Source: Actinomycetota bacterium (GTDB lineage Bacteria > Actinomycetota > Acidimicrobiia > Spongiisociales > UBA11373). Taken from it: a DNA stretch of 8,081 nt. Both the position numbers and the translations under genes were made by a program. Of the stretch, positions 1-7,476 are shown piece by piece (positions within the stretch are counted from its first letter, which is position 1; each line of letters begins with the position of its first letter). The stretch covers positions 1 to 8,081 of the forward strand of contig DNGH01000286.1 in assembly GCA_003486285.1 (NCBI GenBank), written 5' to 3'. The notes beneath the pieces were generated by a model that searched no databases, was not told the origin of the DNA, and saw only the letters and a program-made list of their open reading frames with translations.

Positions 1-821
1 ACGATCTTCACCGGGATCTTCATCGCCGCCTCTTCGGCACGCTGCCGGCGCTTCATCCGCAACTCGACGGACTGGATCCGCAGCACCCTGGCCACGGGGA
101 GGCCGAACTGCTCCGCCTGCTGCAGGGCGAGGATGAAATGGCGCAACTCCGGGACGTTGGTGCGGGAAAGGAGCTTCTTCAGCGACTCGCCCCGCGGCAC
201 GCCGACCTTGATCTCGGACAACACCCTGGTCAGTTCTTCGGCAAGGGGCCCCGTGCCGCTGGCTGCAACCCGCTGCAGAGCAGCATCGAACCCGAGCCCG
301 GCCTCGACACTGATCGTCAGCTGGTCGAGGGTGTCGGGGAGCTCGCGCAGAATCTGTTGCTGGCGGTCGGCGCCCCGCCCGTAGAGGATGACGTCGGGGG
401 CCAGGTACCCCAGGAACCATCCCGCCGCGGTGAAGGCGACCTTGGTGGTCAACGCCCCCCGGGCGCTGGTGTAGGCGGCCAGGGCCCCGAGCAGTCCGAG
501 CGTGACCTTCATCGCCAGCGTTCGCTCCAGGGTCCAAGTCGCCGGGGAGCCGGCGAGCCGGATGCGGCGGTCGAGCGAGTCCACCCAGCCGCCTGGCGTG
601 ATCCGGCGCACCCCCCTGCCGACGCCCCGCAACAGCGGAACCACCAGGCGGTCCGTGGCGCTCACCTTGAGTTGGACGTTGCGGCCGTCGTAGGCGGCCA
701 CCGCGGCGGCGGCGTCGTTGGACCCGGCCCGCCGGGACCCGCCCAGCGCCCAGCCGAGGATCGGCAACGCAGCCACCACCAGGGCGGCGCCGCCGACCAC
801 GTACCAGGGGACGCCGAGCAT
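1..821 (-). CDS. tadC: TadC, inner-membrane platform protein of the Tad pilus (3' end beyond window)
   Basis: This is a type II secretion system F-domain (T2SSF) protein. With TadB it forms the membrane platform on which the CpaF ATPase acts to assemble Flp pili. I translated it by hand: it starts at ATG 821 and runs open to the left edge, giving about 273 residues with the C-terminus missing. Hydrophobic segments lie at about residues 4-26, 103-120 and 125-142. The cytoplasmic T2SSF domain starts near residue 160 with the hallmark ELPDTLDQLTISVEAGLGF, followed by conserved E/G-rich helices (GVPRGESL, QQAEQFGLPV). The basic stretch RMKRRQRAEEAAMKIPVKI is what usually precedes the last TadC membrane helices. 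The start codon overlaps the upstream TGA by one base (TGATG), and a GGAG lies 5 bases upstream, so it is probably translationally coupled to the VWA-TadB gene. Family assignment is firm; only the end is unseen. Confidence 0.93.
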   Translation of the reverse strand, partial: MLGVPWYVVGGAALVVAALPILGWALGGSRRAGSNDAAAAVAAYDGRNVQLKVSATDRLVVPLLRGVGRGVRRITPGGWVDSLDRRIRLAGSPATWTLERTLAMKVTLGLLGALAAYTSARGALTTKVAFTAAGWFLGYLAPDVILYGRGADRQQQILRELPDTLDQLTISVEAGLGFDAALQRVAASGTGPLAEELTRVLSEIKVGVPRGESLKKLLSRTNVPELRHFILALQQAEQFGLPVARVLRIQSVELRMKRRQRAEEAAMKIPVKI

Positions 822-2728
822 CAGAACTCCACCCGAATGATCTTCCGGATCCACAGCCCGCCGAAGAACATCAATACTCCGGCACCGGCAAGCATCATCT
901 TGCCGACGGAGGTGTCGGTGAGCTCGGCGAGATAGTCGGGGCTGATGGTGGCGATGAAGCCGGCGATCACGAAGGGAAGTCCCAGCAGGATGTACGCCGA
1001 CAACCGCCCCTCGGCACTCAGTGCGTGGATCTGGCGGCGAATCATGTTGCGGTCTCGAATCGTTCCGGTCACGGTGTCGAGAACCTCGGCGAGATTGCCG
1101 CCGACCTCACGCTGGATCTCGATCGCCTCCACCACCCAGCCGAAGTCCTCATCGTCGAGCCGGCGCACCATCGCCTTCAGGGAGTCCTCCAGCGAGCGCC
1201 CGAGGCGATTCTCCATGACGACCCGATTGAACTCCACCGATGTCGGCGACGGGGACTCAGTGGCGACCGTGGAGATGGCCTGGACGAGCCCGTAACCGGC
1301 GCGGAGGCTGCCCGCGATCGTCTGCAGCGTGCCCTCGAGTTGGTCGGAGAAGGCCCGCCGCCGCCGCGAGGCGAGCCCTCCCAGCACCAGACGCGGCAAC
1401 ACCGCGGCGAGTCCACCAAACAGCACCGCCCCGGGGAGCCCGGCGAGGACCAGGCCGGTGGTGACTCCGACCACCACCCCGGTGGCCGCGACCACCACGA
1501 ATTCGCCGGGGCGGATGGCGAGACCGGCGCGATCCAGGGCGGTATCGATGGCACCGGCACGGCTGCGGCGGGCCACCGTGTCTCCGAGGTGCCGGGCGCT
1601 CTTGCCGGCGCGCTTGAGCCACCCGGGACGATCCTCCGGGATCGTGGCGAGCGCTTCGGCGGGGATGAAGACCGGCTCGTCCTCGCGCCCGGACCGCATG
1701 GTGAGCCACAAGGTGACCAGCGCGCCGGCGAACACCAGGGCGATCCCGGCGGGAAGCGTCCACTTCTCGCTGAGTCGATCCGCCGTCGCGATCACCGTGA
1801 CCGGAGCCGGACTGTCGACCGGGCCAAATCCTGCAGGTGGCTCCGCAGGCGTCACCCCCGCGGTGGACGAACCCGTGGTGATGTCGACCTGCTGGGACAC
1901 CGAGAGCACGCCGCCCGGGCCGTTGATGAAGATGTCGATCGCCACCACCCCGGAGGCGTTGGTGCTAAAGGTGAGCCGGTAGCGACCGGTGAGTTCGAGC
2001 GCGACTGTCTCGTAGGCGGCGGCGAGTGCGGCAGCATCGGAGGCCGTCGTCACCTCTCCGGCGGACAGCACCTGCAACGCACCGGGGGCGCTTTCGGCGG
2101 TCTCCAGCGCCACGGCGCGCAACTCGGCCCCGGCATCGGCGACTGCCACGACCGCGTCGTCGAGTTCGGCCGTGCTCACGGTGTCCCCGCCGTCGGAGAG
2201 AAGGACCAGGACGCGACGGGCGTCGGACCCCGTGAACAGCGAGGCCGCCTCGACTACCGCGTCGTACAGGGCGGTCTCCCCGCGCGCCGCCAGGCCGGAG
2301 ATGGCCGCCGCCACCTCCTCGCGGGCGGAGCCCATCGGGGCCAGGGTCGCCGCGCCGTCGCCGAAGCCGACGACCGCCAGGTGCGCCGTGTCGGGAAGCT
2401 GCTCGGCGAACTTCAGGGCGGCGGCCTTGGCCTGCTCGATGGGGGCTCCGGCCATGCTCCCCGAGGTGTCCATCACGAGCACGACCTCCATGGGGTCGCG
2501 TACCAGCGCATAGACGTCGGCGGCCACCCGTGACCCGTCGACCACGACGGCGAAGTCGTCGGCGGTGGGGGCGGCTGCCACCACCGTTGCGGGCACGGCC
2601 ACGACCACAGACACCTCAGGGTGGGCGGACACGTCCACCGACACCACTTCGACGCCGCCGCCGGCGATCGCCCCCGAAGCGACCATGAGGATTGCGGCAG
2701 CGGCCGCGGCGGCCGCGAGGCGCCTCAC
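821..2728 (-). CDS. tadB: VWA domain-TadB fusion protein (Tad pilus platform)
   Basis: This is one uninterrupted 635-residue reading frame joining an extracytoplasmic von Willebrand factor A domain to a TadB platform protein. Residues 1-22 are an alanine-rich signal peptide with a likely cut after AIA. The VWA domain spans about 80-245 and has an intact MIDAS metal site: D87-T-S89-G-S91, T152 and D179. A beta-rich part follows (about 246-285), then a Pro/Ser/Thr-rich linker (286-310) and a membrane helix (about 326-343). The TadB part has membrane segments at about 408-427 and 430-447, a cytoplasmic T2SSF domain (about 460-570; FSDQLEGTLQTIAGSLRAGY, IQREVGGNLAEVL), and C-terminal membrane helices at about 576-594 and 611-627. 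The start is GTG, overlapping the cpaF stop (GTGA), with GGAGAAGG just upstream. TadB with TadC is known to form the pilus platform. The role of the VWA part is inferred: metal-dependent contact with pilus subunits, substrate or partner proteins. Ordinary TadB is roughly half this length. Confidence 0.93.
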   Translation of the reverse strand: MRRLAAAAAAAAILMVASGAIAGGGVEVVSVDVSAHPEVSVVVAVPATVVAAAPTADDFAVVVDGSRVAADVYALVRDPMEVVLVMDTSGSMAGAPIEQAKAAALKFAEQLPDTAHLAVVGFGDGAATLAPMGSAREEVAAAISGLAARGETALYDAVVEAASLFTGSDARRVLVLLSDGGDTVSTAELDDAVVAVADAGAELRAVALETAESAPGALQVLSAGEVTTASDAAALAAAYETVALELTGRYRLTFSTNASGVVAIDIFINGPGGVLSVSQQVDITTGSSTAGVTPAEPPAGFGPVDSPAPVTVIATADRLSEKWTLPAGIALVFAGALVTLWLTMRSGREDEPVFIPAEALATIPEDRPGWLKRAGKSARHLGDTVARRSRAGAIDTALDRAGLAIRPGEFVVVAATGVVVGVTTGLVLAGLPGAVLFGGLAAVLPRLVLGGLASRRRRAFSDQLEGTLQTIAGSLRAGYGLVQAISTVATESPSPTSVEFNRVVMENRLGRSLEDSLKAMVRRLDDEDFGWVVEAIEIQREVGGNLAEVLDTVTGTIRDRNMIRRQIHALSAEGRLSAYILLGLPFVIAGFIATISPDYLAELTDTSVGKMMLAGAGVLMFFGGLWIRKIIRVEF

Positions 2729-4101
2729 GCCACCTTCTCCGTGACCCCGCTGAACAGCTCGGCGGACAACGGAAGACCGGCCTCGGCCAGCTTCTCGGCG
2801 AACTTGGGACGGATCCCGGTGGCGACGATCCCGCCGATCACCTTGCCATTGGCGTCGACGCCGCGCTTCACGAAGCGGAACACGTCCTGCATCGTGATGA
2901 TGTCGCCTTCCATGCCGACCACCTCGGTGATCTGGGTGATGCGGCGCGAGCCGTCGCTGAGGCGGCTCAACTGGATGATCACGCTCAGCGCCGAAGAGAT
3001 GTACTCGCGGATCGCCGTGACCGGGATGTCCAGACCGGCCATGAGCACCATCGTCTCGAGACGGGACAGGGCATCGCGCGGCGTGTTGGCGTGCAGAGTC
3101 GACATCGAGCCCTCGTGGCCCGTGTTCATCGCCTGGAGCATGTCGAGGGCCTCGGCGCCGCGGACCTCACCGACGATGATGCGGTCGGGGCGCATGCGCA
3201 ACGAGTTGCGCACGAGATCGCGAATGGTCACCTGGCCACGACCTTCGACGTTGGAGGGGCGGCTCTCGAGGCGGACGACATGCTCCTGAAGCAGTTGCAG
3301 CTCCACGGCGTCTTCGATCGTCACGATGCGCTCCTCCTCGGGGACGAAGCCGGACATGACGTTGAGCAGCGTCGTCTTCCCGGATCCGGTGCCTCCCGAG
3401 ATCAGGATGTTCAACTTGCCCTTGACGCAGCTGTCGAGGAGCGAGGCCATCGCCGGGGTGATGGTGTTCATCGAGATCAGGTCGGCGACGCGGTACGGGT
3501 CGGCGGCGAACTTGCGGATGGTGAGCGACGGGCCATCGACGGCCAACGGCGGCACGATCGCGTTCACCCGGGAACCGTCGGGGAGCCGGGCATCGACCAT
3601 CGGCGAGGACTCGTCGACGCGACGCCCGACGCTCGCCACGATCCGGTCGATCACCTGTCGGAGGTGCTCCTCCGTGGCGAATCGGTAGTTGGTCTTGACG
3701 ATCTTCCCCTTGCGCTCCACGAAGATCGGGTTGGTCGCGTTGACCATCACCTCGGTGACCTCACGATCCTCCAGGAACCGCTGGATGGGCCCGTACCCGA
3801 GGATGTCCTCACTGATCTCCGCGGCGATGCGCTCGCGCTCCGGCGCGCTGAGGGGAATCTCGGTCTCGGCGAGGAACCGCTCGAGCTCGTTGACCACGGC
3901 CGCCTTCAGTTCGGCCTCCCCCATCGTCGCGTCGATGGAGCGCGACTCGAGCTTGACGTACAGGGCCTGCTTCGCCTTCGACTTGAAGTCGGCCAATGGG
4001 TCCGGGCCGCTGCGGAAGACCTCGGGGTCCGCCTCGGTCGTCGTGACCTCGGCGGAGGTGTAATCCCCGTTGAGGGCCTGGAGACGCTCACTCAGTTTCA
4101 T
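2725..4101 (-). CDS. cpaF: CpaF/TadA secretion ATPase, motor of the Tad pilus
   Basis: This is a PilT/VirB11-type hexameric ATPase at the cytoplasmic face of the membrane, powering Flp pilus assembly through the TadB/TadC platform. The 458-residue length fits the family. The N-terminal helical region (1-100) contains SEDILGYGPIQ, typical of CpaF. An N-terminal alpha/beta domain follows (about 110-205; VTEVMVNATNPIFVER, RLPDGSRVNAIVPPLAV). The catalytic core has Walker A SGGTGSGKTT (235-244, K242), the acidic motif TIEDAVELQL (261-270), Walker B RIIVGEVRG (307-315) and the His box TGHEGSMSTLHANT (327-340). All catalytic motifs are intact. The start ATG shares one base with the cpaE stop (TGATG), and a GGAG lies about 7 bases upstream. 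The stop overlaps the GTG of the fusion gene. The assembly motor role is established for the family. Whether it also retracts pili, as reported for some Tad systems, cannot be told here. Confidence 0.97.
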   Translation of the reverse strand: MKLSERLQALNGDYTSAEVTTTEADPEVFRSGPDPLADFKSKAKQALYVKLESRSIDATMGEAELKAAVVNELERFLAETEIPLSAPERERIAAEISEDILGYGPIQRFLEDREVTEVMVNATNPIFVERKGKIVKTNYRFATEEHLRQVIDRIVASVGRRVDESSPMVDARLPDGSRVNAIVPPLAVDGPSLTIRKFAADPYRVADLISMNTITPAMASLLDSCVKGKLNILISGGTGSGKTTLLNVMSGFVPEEERIVTIEDAVELQLLQEHVVRLESRPSNVEGRGQVTIRDLVRNSLRMRPDRIIVGEVRGAEALDMLQAMNTGHEGSMSTLHANTPRDALSRLETMVLMAGLDIPVTAIREYISSALSVIIQLSRLSDGSRRITQITEVVGMEGDIITMQDVFRFVKRGVDANGKVIGGIVATGIRPKFAEKLAEAGLPLSAELFSGVTEKVA

Positions 4102-5285
4102 CAGGCACTCCGTTTCAGGGGTTGATGGGCGATCACGGTCGGGGCGCCGGTGAGCCGCTCGACCAGTTCCCAGATCTTGCGCGATACCGGGCTCTTGGGG
4201 TTGGAGAGGATGATCGGCTTTCCCTCGTTGAGGGTCACCGGAACCTGCTTGGAGAGCGGGATCTCCAGGTCGACGGCGAGCCCCGCCTGGGTCGCCACCT
4301 GGAGCATGCTCATCCCCACGCGGGCATCCGCCCGATTGAGCAGGAAGTGCCGCCTGGCCTTCTTCATGCCCAGCCGGTCGAAGGCGCGGATCACCTTGTT
4401 GAGGTGGCGCACGCTGGGGACGTCCATGTCCGCCAGGAAGACCACGTCCGAGGACAGGTCGAGGACCGCAAGGGTGTGCTCGCTCAGGCCCGCGGCGGTG
4501 TCGACCACGACGTGGTCGAACTCGGAGGCGAGCAGCTTGATGATCTGCTGGACCGCCTCCACGTCGACCATCTCCCCCTTGTGCGGCTCATCGGGAGCAC
4601 ACAGCACGTAGAGGTCGGACGAGTGGTGGGTGAGGAACACCTTCAGGGTGGTGATGTCGAGGTTGCCCGGCGTGGTCACCGCGTCATACATGGTGTGCCG
4701 CGGCTTGAGGCCGAGTGCGTATGCGACGTCGCCGAACTGCAGGTCGAGGTCGACGAGCACGACACCGCGCGGCGCCACCGAGGCGAGGCCGACCGCAAGG
4801 TTCGTGCTCAACACCGTCTTGCCGGCACCACCCTTGGGCGAGAGCACGGTCGTGACCTTCCCCCGACTCGGTGCCGGCCCGGTCGTCGGCGCCGCGACCT
4901 CGCGGCTCAGGTGCCGCTCGGAGGCGACCAGTGCCCGGCCGATGGCGGCCCTGATGGCATCATCGTCGGAGGCCTTGGTGAGCAGGCCGCGCACCCCGGC
5001 GGCCAGGGCGGCGTCGGCGTCGAGGCTCCCGTTGTGGACCAGCACCACCTCGACGTCGGTGTCGGCGGCGTCGATGGTCTGGGCCAGGCGGAGCAGGACC
5101 TTGTCGACGAGTCCGGGGCCGAGGACGACGACGGCCGGCCGCGTCCACAACACGGCGTCGATGCCACCGGTCTCCGCGATCGGCTGGGTCCACAGCCGCA
5201 ACCGGTCCTTCACGCCCTCGGTGAGCGCACCCTGGACCCTGCGGACGATGGCGTCGGTGGATCCGACGAGGAGGATCGGCCTCAT
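4101..5285 (-). CDS. cpaE: CpaE/TadZ, MinD-like ATPase localising the Tad pilus
   Basis: A 394-residue two-domain protein. Residues 1-125 resemble a response-regulator receiver fold (MRPILLVGSTDAIVRRVQGAL; GVRGLLTKASDDDAIRAAI with the conserved lysine K104). The strand expected to end in the phosphorylated aspartate reads VVVLGPG, so it looks like a non-phosphorylated pseudo-receiver, as is usual in CpaE/TadZ. Residues 143-385 are a ParA/MinD-type ATPase: deviant Walker A SPKGGAGKT (149-157, signature K151, catalytic K156), VLVDLDLQFGDVA (177-189, D179/D181) and Walker B HVVVDTAAG (258-266, D262). In the family it acts in the cytoplasm to place the pilus machine, often at a pole, and supports assembly. 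The gene starts at ATG 5285 inside an ATGA overlap with cpaB. I see no Shine-Dalgarno of its own, so it probably depends on coupled translation. Confidence 0.95.
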   Translation of the reverse strand: MRPILLVGSTDAIVRRVQGALTEGVKDRLRLWTQPIAETGGIDAVLWTRPAVVVLGPGLVDKVLLRLAQTIDAADTDVEVVLVHNGSLDADAALAAGVRGLLTKASDDDAIRAAIGRALVASERHLSREVAAPTTGPAPSRGKVTTVLSPKGGAGKTVLSTNLAVGLASVAPRGVVLVDLDLQFGDVAYALGLKPRHTMYDAVTTPGNLDITTLKVFLTHHSSDLYVLCAPDEPHKGEMVDVEAVQQIIKLLASEFDHVVVDTAAGLSEHTLAVLDLSSDVVFLADMDVPSVRHLNKVIRAFDRLGMKKARRHFLLNRADARVGMSMLQVATQAGLAVDLEIPLSKQVPVTLNEGKPIILSNPKSPVSRKIWELVERLTGAPTVIAHQPLKRSA

Positions 5286-6124
5286 TGCTTGTACACCGTG
5301 GCCCGGGTGACGATGTCGGTGATGGTGTCGGGCGCATCGGGCCCCTCGGCGGCCAGCCAGAGGAAGCCGTGCTCCGCGGTGAAGATGATCCGCTCGATGG
5401 CCTCGGCGGGGCCTGCCAGCGTGATCAACAGGTTCCCCGTGGGGGCCAGCGCCGGAGCATCGGCGGGAAGATCCTCCGCGGCGGCGCGGGGCAGCTGCTC
5501 CACCTGGACCGCGGTGACGAGCACGTCATGAAGGATCAGGCCGGTCGAATTCGGCGACTGCACCGACGTGCCCTCTTCGCCGTTCTCCCCGGTGGTTCCC
5601 AGGAAGATCTCGCTGGGATCGATGACCTCACCCGGGCCGAGATCGGAGGGCTCATAGGTGTTGAGGTCGAAGGGATCGAACGAGGCGATCACCGCCACGA
5701 CGTCTCCGGGGACCAGCTGGCCACCCAGGGCGCGCTCGGGAGACACCGCCACCGTGACTTCGAGGAAGTCGGCGGGCGCCTCGATACGGGCCGTGGACAC
5801 CAGGCTCTCGGCGACCACGAAGCGGGACGCCACGATCTGCTCACCCGGGACCAGGTCGTTGGCGGCCACCAGGTCTTCGAGGACGGCGAGATCCGACACG
5901 CTTCCCTCGGCCGCGACCTTGAGCGGCACGCGCTCCAGGCGGACCGAGTTTCCGAGGAGGCTTGCCGGCACGCCCTGAGAGATTTCCCGGTCGACGACCA
6001 GGACCTCGACCAGCTCCTCGCCGGCGAGCGCCCGATCTTCGGCGCCGCGAACGTATCCGACGAGAAGCAGCGTGCCGAGGGCGGCCACTGCGACCGCCCC
6101 GAGAATGCCGATGGCTCTGCGCAT
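5282..6124 (-). CDS. cpaB: CpaB/RcpC pilus assembly protein with SAF domain
   Basis: A 280-residue exported protein of the Flp pilus CpaB family. It has one N-terminal membrane segment or signal anchor (about 5-25, after MRR), a SAF domain (about 38-105; VEVLVVDREISQGVPASLLG, LVPGEQIVASRFV) and an RcpC/CpaB domain (about 118-258; LEVTVAVSPERALGGQLVPG, LILHDVLVTAVQVEQL, GPAEAIERIIFTAEHGFLWLA). In diderms the protein works at the secretin channel. In a single-membrane cell it would sit on the outer face of the membrane or in the wall, with an unsettled role. Residues about 151-194 form an acidic, Gly/Pro/Ser-rich stretch between two conserved strands, probably an exposed loop. The ATG lies 12 bases after the tadG stop, with AGGAAAGG upstream. 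The stop overlaps cpaE by 4 bases. Confidence 0.93.
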   Translation of the reverse strand: MRRAIGILGAVAVAALGTLLLVGYVRGAEDRALAGEELVEVLVVDREISQGVPASLLGNSVRLERVPLKVAAEGSVSDLAVLEDLVAANDLVPGEQIVASRFVVAESLVSTARIEAPADFLEVTVAVSPERALGGQLVPGDVVAVIASFDPFDLNTYEPSDLGPGEVIDPSEIFLGTTGENGEEGTSVQSPNSTGLILHDVLVTAVQVEQLPRAAAEDLPADAPALAPTGNLLITLAGPAEAIERIIFTAEHGFLWLAAEGPDAPDTITDIVTRATVYKQ

Positions 6125-6136
6125 GGTGGCCCTTTC

Positions 6137-7111
6137 CTATTCCGTGAGCTTCACGATCACAATGCCGCGGTACTCCCCGCCGATCTCGCCGTCGTGGACG
6201 ACGCCCGTCGTGAAGTAGCCGGACACACACCTTTCGTCACCGGAACACGGGCGGTTGAGATGGAATTGGCCGCCGAGGTTGTATCCGGTGATCACGAAGA
6301 GGGCGAAGCCGGTGATGTGGTAGTCCCCGCCGGCGCCCACCCCGACAAGGTCGTCGAAGATCGGGAGCGGCGTCGGCTCCCCCAACAGGCTCGAGATGTC
6401 ACCGACCGAGCATCCGGTGGTGGGCGACGCGCCCGGATCTGCCGCCCTCCACATGCCGGTCGCCAGATCGATCTGGCATCCGCTCGCGGTGGCCAGCCAG
6501 CCGAAGCCGGCGGCGAGGAAGCCGTCGCCGTCGGAATCCTGTCCGGCCTGGGCGTTGCATGGCTCCGTCGGGTTGCCGTCGTGGAAGTAGAGGATCCGCT
6601 CCGCAGTGGGCAGCGGTGTCCCCTGGGGGAACTCGCACTCGGAGATGATGAGGGGGAGCACCCCGCGCATCGAGCGCGGGAAGCCCCACTGGGCCGCCGC
6701 AGCAGCCCGCACCGTGGTCCCGTCGTACCCGATGACCTCGGCGAAGAACGGCTCGAACAGCCGGCCACCGTCGTCGGTGAGGGTGCTGGTGACCACTCGC
6801 ACCGTCTGCGCCACACGGTCGATGGTCACGGAGTCGACGGCGGCGGCCCCATCCCGGGCGTTGGCGGAGGCGAATCCGGCCGCGATCACGTTGGCGGTCG
6901 CCTGGTCGCACGAGATCACCCCGAGGGCACAGTCCTCGGCGATGGCCAGGACCGCGGCATCGGCGCCGTTGGCCAGCTGGCGGCGCTCGTCGTACATGGC
7001 GCCGACATCCACCGCCAGTCCCAGAAAACCGAAGAGCACGACCACCACGATGGCCGTGAAGATCCCGACCGCACCGCGGTCGTCACGTCGAACGAGTGTC
7101 ATCCACTGCAT
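6137..7111 (-). CDS. tadG: TadG-like Flp pilus accessory protein, cysteine-rich
   Basis: A 324-residue protein with one N-terminal membrane helix (about 14-37) after a basic RRDDRG. It then reads AVDVGAMYDERRQLANGADAAVLAIAEDC, the signature of the TadG/'putative Flp pilus-assembly TadG-like' N-terminal region, so it should be anchored in the membrane with its bulk outside. The outer part has eight cysteines (61, 68, 159, 185, 212, 234, 289, 295), an even number compatible with disulfides. AAGFGWLATASGC matches a GFGWL...C element I associate with actinobacterial TadG proteins. DSDGDGF (192-198) looks like a calcium-binding DxDxDG loop. Unlike Flp and TadE, there is no Glu at +5 after the glycine, so processing by the prepilin peptidase is unlikely. 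I favour ATG 7111 because GGTGAT lies just upstream. ATG 7102, in an ATGA overlap with the tadE stop, is the alternative and would be 3 residues shorter. The C-terminal half is poorly characterised. Confidence 0.87.
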   Translation of the reverse strand: MQWMTLVRRDDRGAVGIFTAIVVVVLFGFLGLAVDVGAMYDERRQLANGADAAVLAIAEDCALGVISCDQATANVIAAGFASANARDGAAAVDSVTIDRVAQTVRVVTSTLTDDGGRLFEPFFAEVIGYDGTTVRAAAAAQWGFPRSMRGVLPLIISECEFPQGTPLPTAERILYFHDGNPTEPCNAQAGQDSDGDGFLAAGFGWLATASGCQIDLATGMWRAADPGASPTTGCSVGDISSLLGEPTPLPIFDDLVGVGAGGDYHITGFALFVITGYNLGGQFHLNRPCSGDERCVSGYFTTGVVHDGEIGGEYRGIVIVKLTE

Positions 7112-7461
7112 CGCATCACCGCCGAGCTAGAGAGGGTCATGGAGCGCTGGCCGAAAAATGGAATGTCGAGGTAGAAGGGATAGGAGACGGTGAGCTCCGT
7201 CGGGTATCCCGGCGAGCACACCCCGGACGACACCGACACGAGGGCAGGATCCAGAGAGGCCGCAGCACCACGGGTGGCGACGGCCGCTGCCTCCGGGTCG
7301 CCCGTGATGGCCAGCACCCGCACGCCTTCACGGCTGGCGTGGGTGAGCGTCACCTGTGCGTTGAAGGCCCTGCCGAACTCGATGATCCCAAAGAGGATGA
7401 GCATCAACAGGGACAGCACAATGGCGAATTCCACGAGTGCGGATCCGTCGTCGCGTTTCAT
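7099..7461 (-). CDS. tadE: TadE-family pseudopilin
   Basis: A 120-residue TadE-like pseudopilin. It begins MKRDDGSALVEFAIV: a very short basic/acidic leader, then G6 followed by SALVEF, i.e. a Gly with Glu at +5 and an aromatic at +6, the site cut by TadV/CpaA-type prepilin peptidases. A hydrophobic helix follows (about 8-27), then FGRAFNAQVTLTHASREGVRVLAI, the conserved TadE helix. The C-terminal part is a small extracytoplasmic domain with two cysteines (82, 118), possibly disulfide-bonded. TadE-like proteins are needed for pilus biogenesis and may be minor or initiating subunits; the exact role here is inferred. The start ATG 7461 has GGAGG 6 bases upstream, directly after the flp-tadE hairpin. 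The end overlaps tadG by 13 bases. Confidence 0.92.
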   Translation of the reverse strand: MKRDDGSALVEFAIVLSLLMLILFGIIEFGRAFNAQVTLTHASREGVRVLAITGDPEAAAVATRGAAASLDPALVSVSSGVCSPGYPTELTVSYPFYLDIPFFGQRSMTLSSSAVMRCSG

Positions 7462-7467
7462 AGGTGG

Positions 7468-7472
7468 CCTCC
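7468..7472 (-). promoter_or_regulatory. Ribosome binding site of tadE
   Basis: GGAGG on the minus strand, 6 bases before ATG 7461. It fixes the tadE start and sits only 4 bases after the hairpin at 7477-7508, so folding of that hairpin could change its accessibility. Confidence 0.75.
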
Positions 7473-7476
7473 GTCA

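Noticed and set aside
138..935. Plus-strand frame over the tadC region
   Set aside because: The minus strand here encodes a clear TadC with its T2SSF hallmark. The plus-strand translation is Gly/Pro/Arg/Gln-rich and resembles no protein I know.
821..2728. VWA and TadB as two genes merged by a sequencing error
   Set aside because: The linker and membrane helix between the domains read smoothly in one frame, with no composition break and no internal start with a ribosome binding site that I could see.
1025..7174. Very long plus-strand open frames (e.g. 1025-2533, 2692-4125, 4122-5531, 5285-7174)
   Set aside because: They lie antisense to well-recognised minus-strand genes, have low-complexity Arg/Gly/His/Asp-rich translations with no domain I recognise, and are the expected mirror of GC-rich codon usage.
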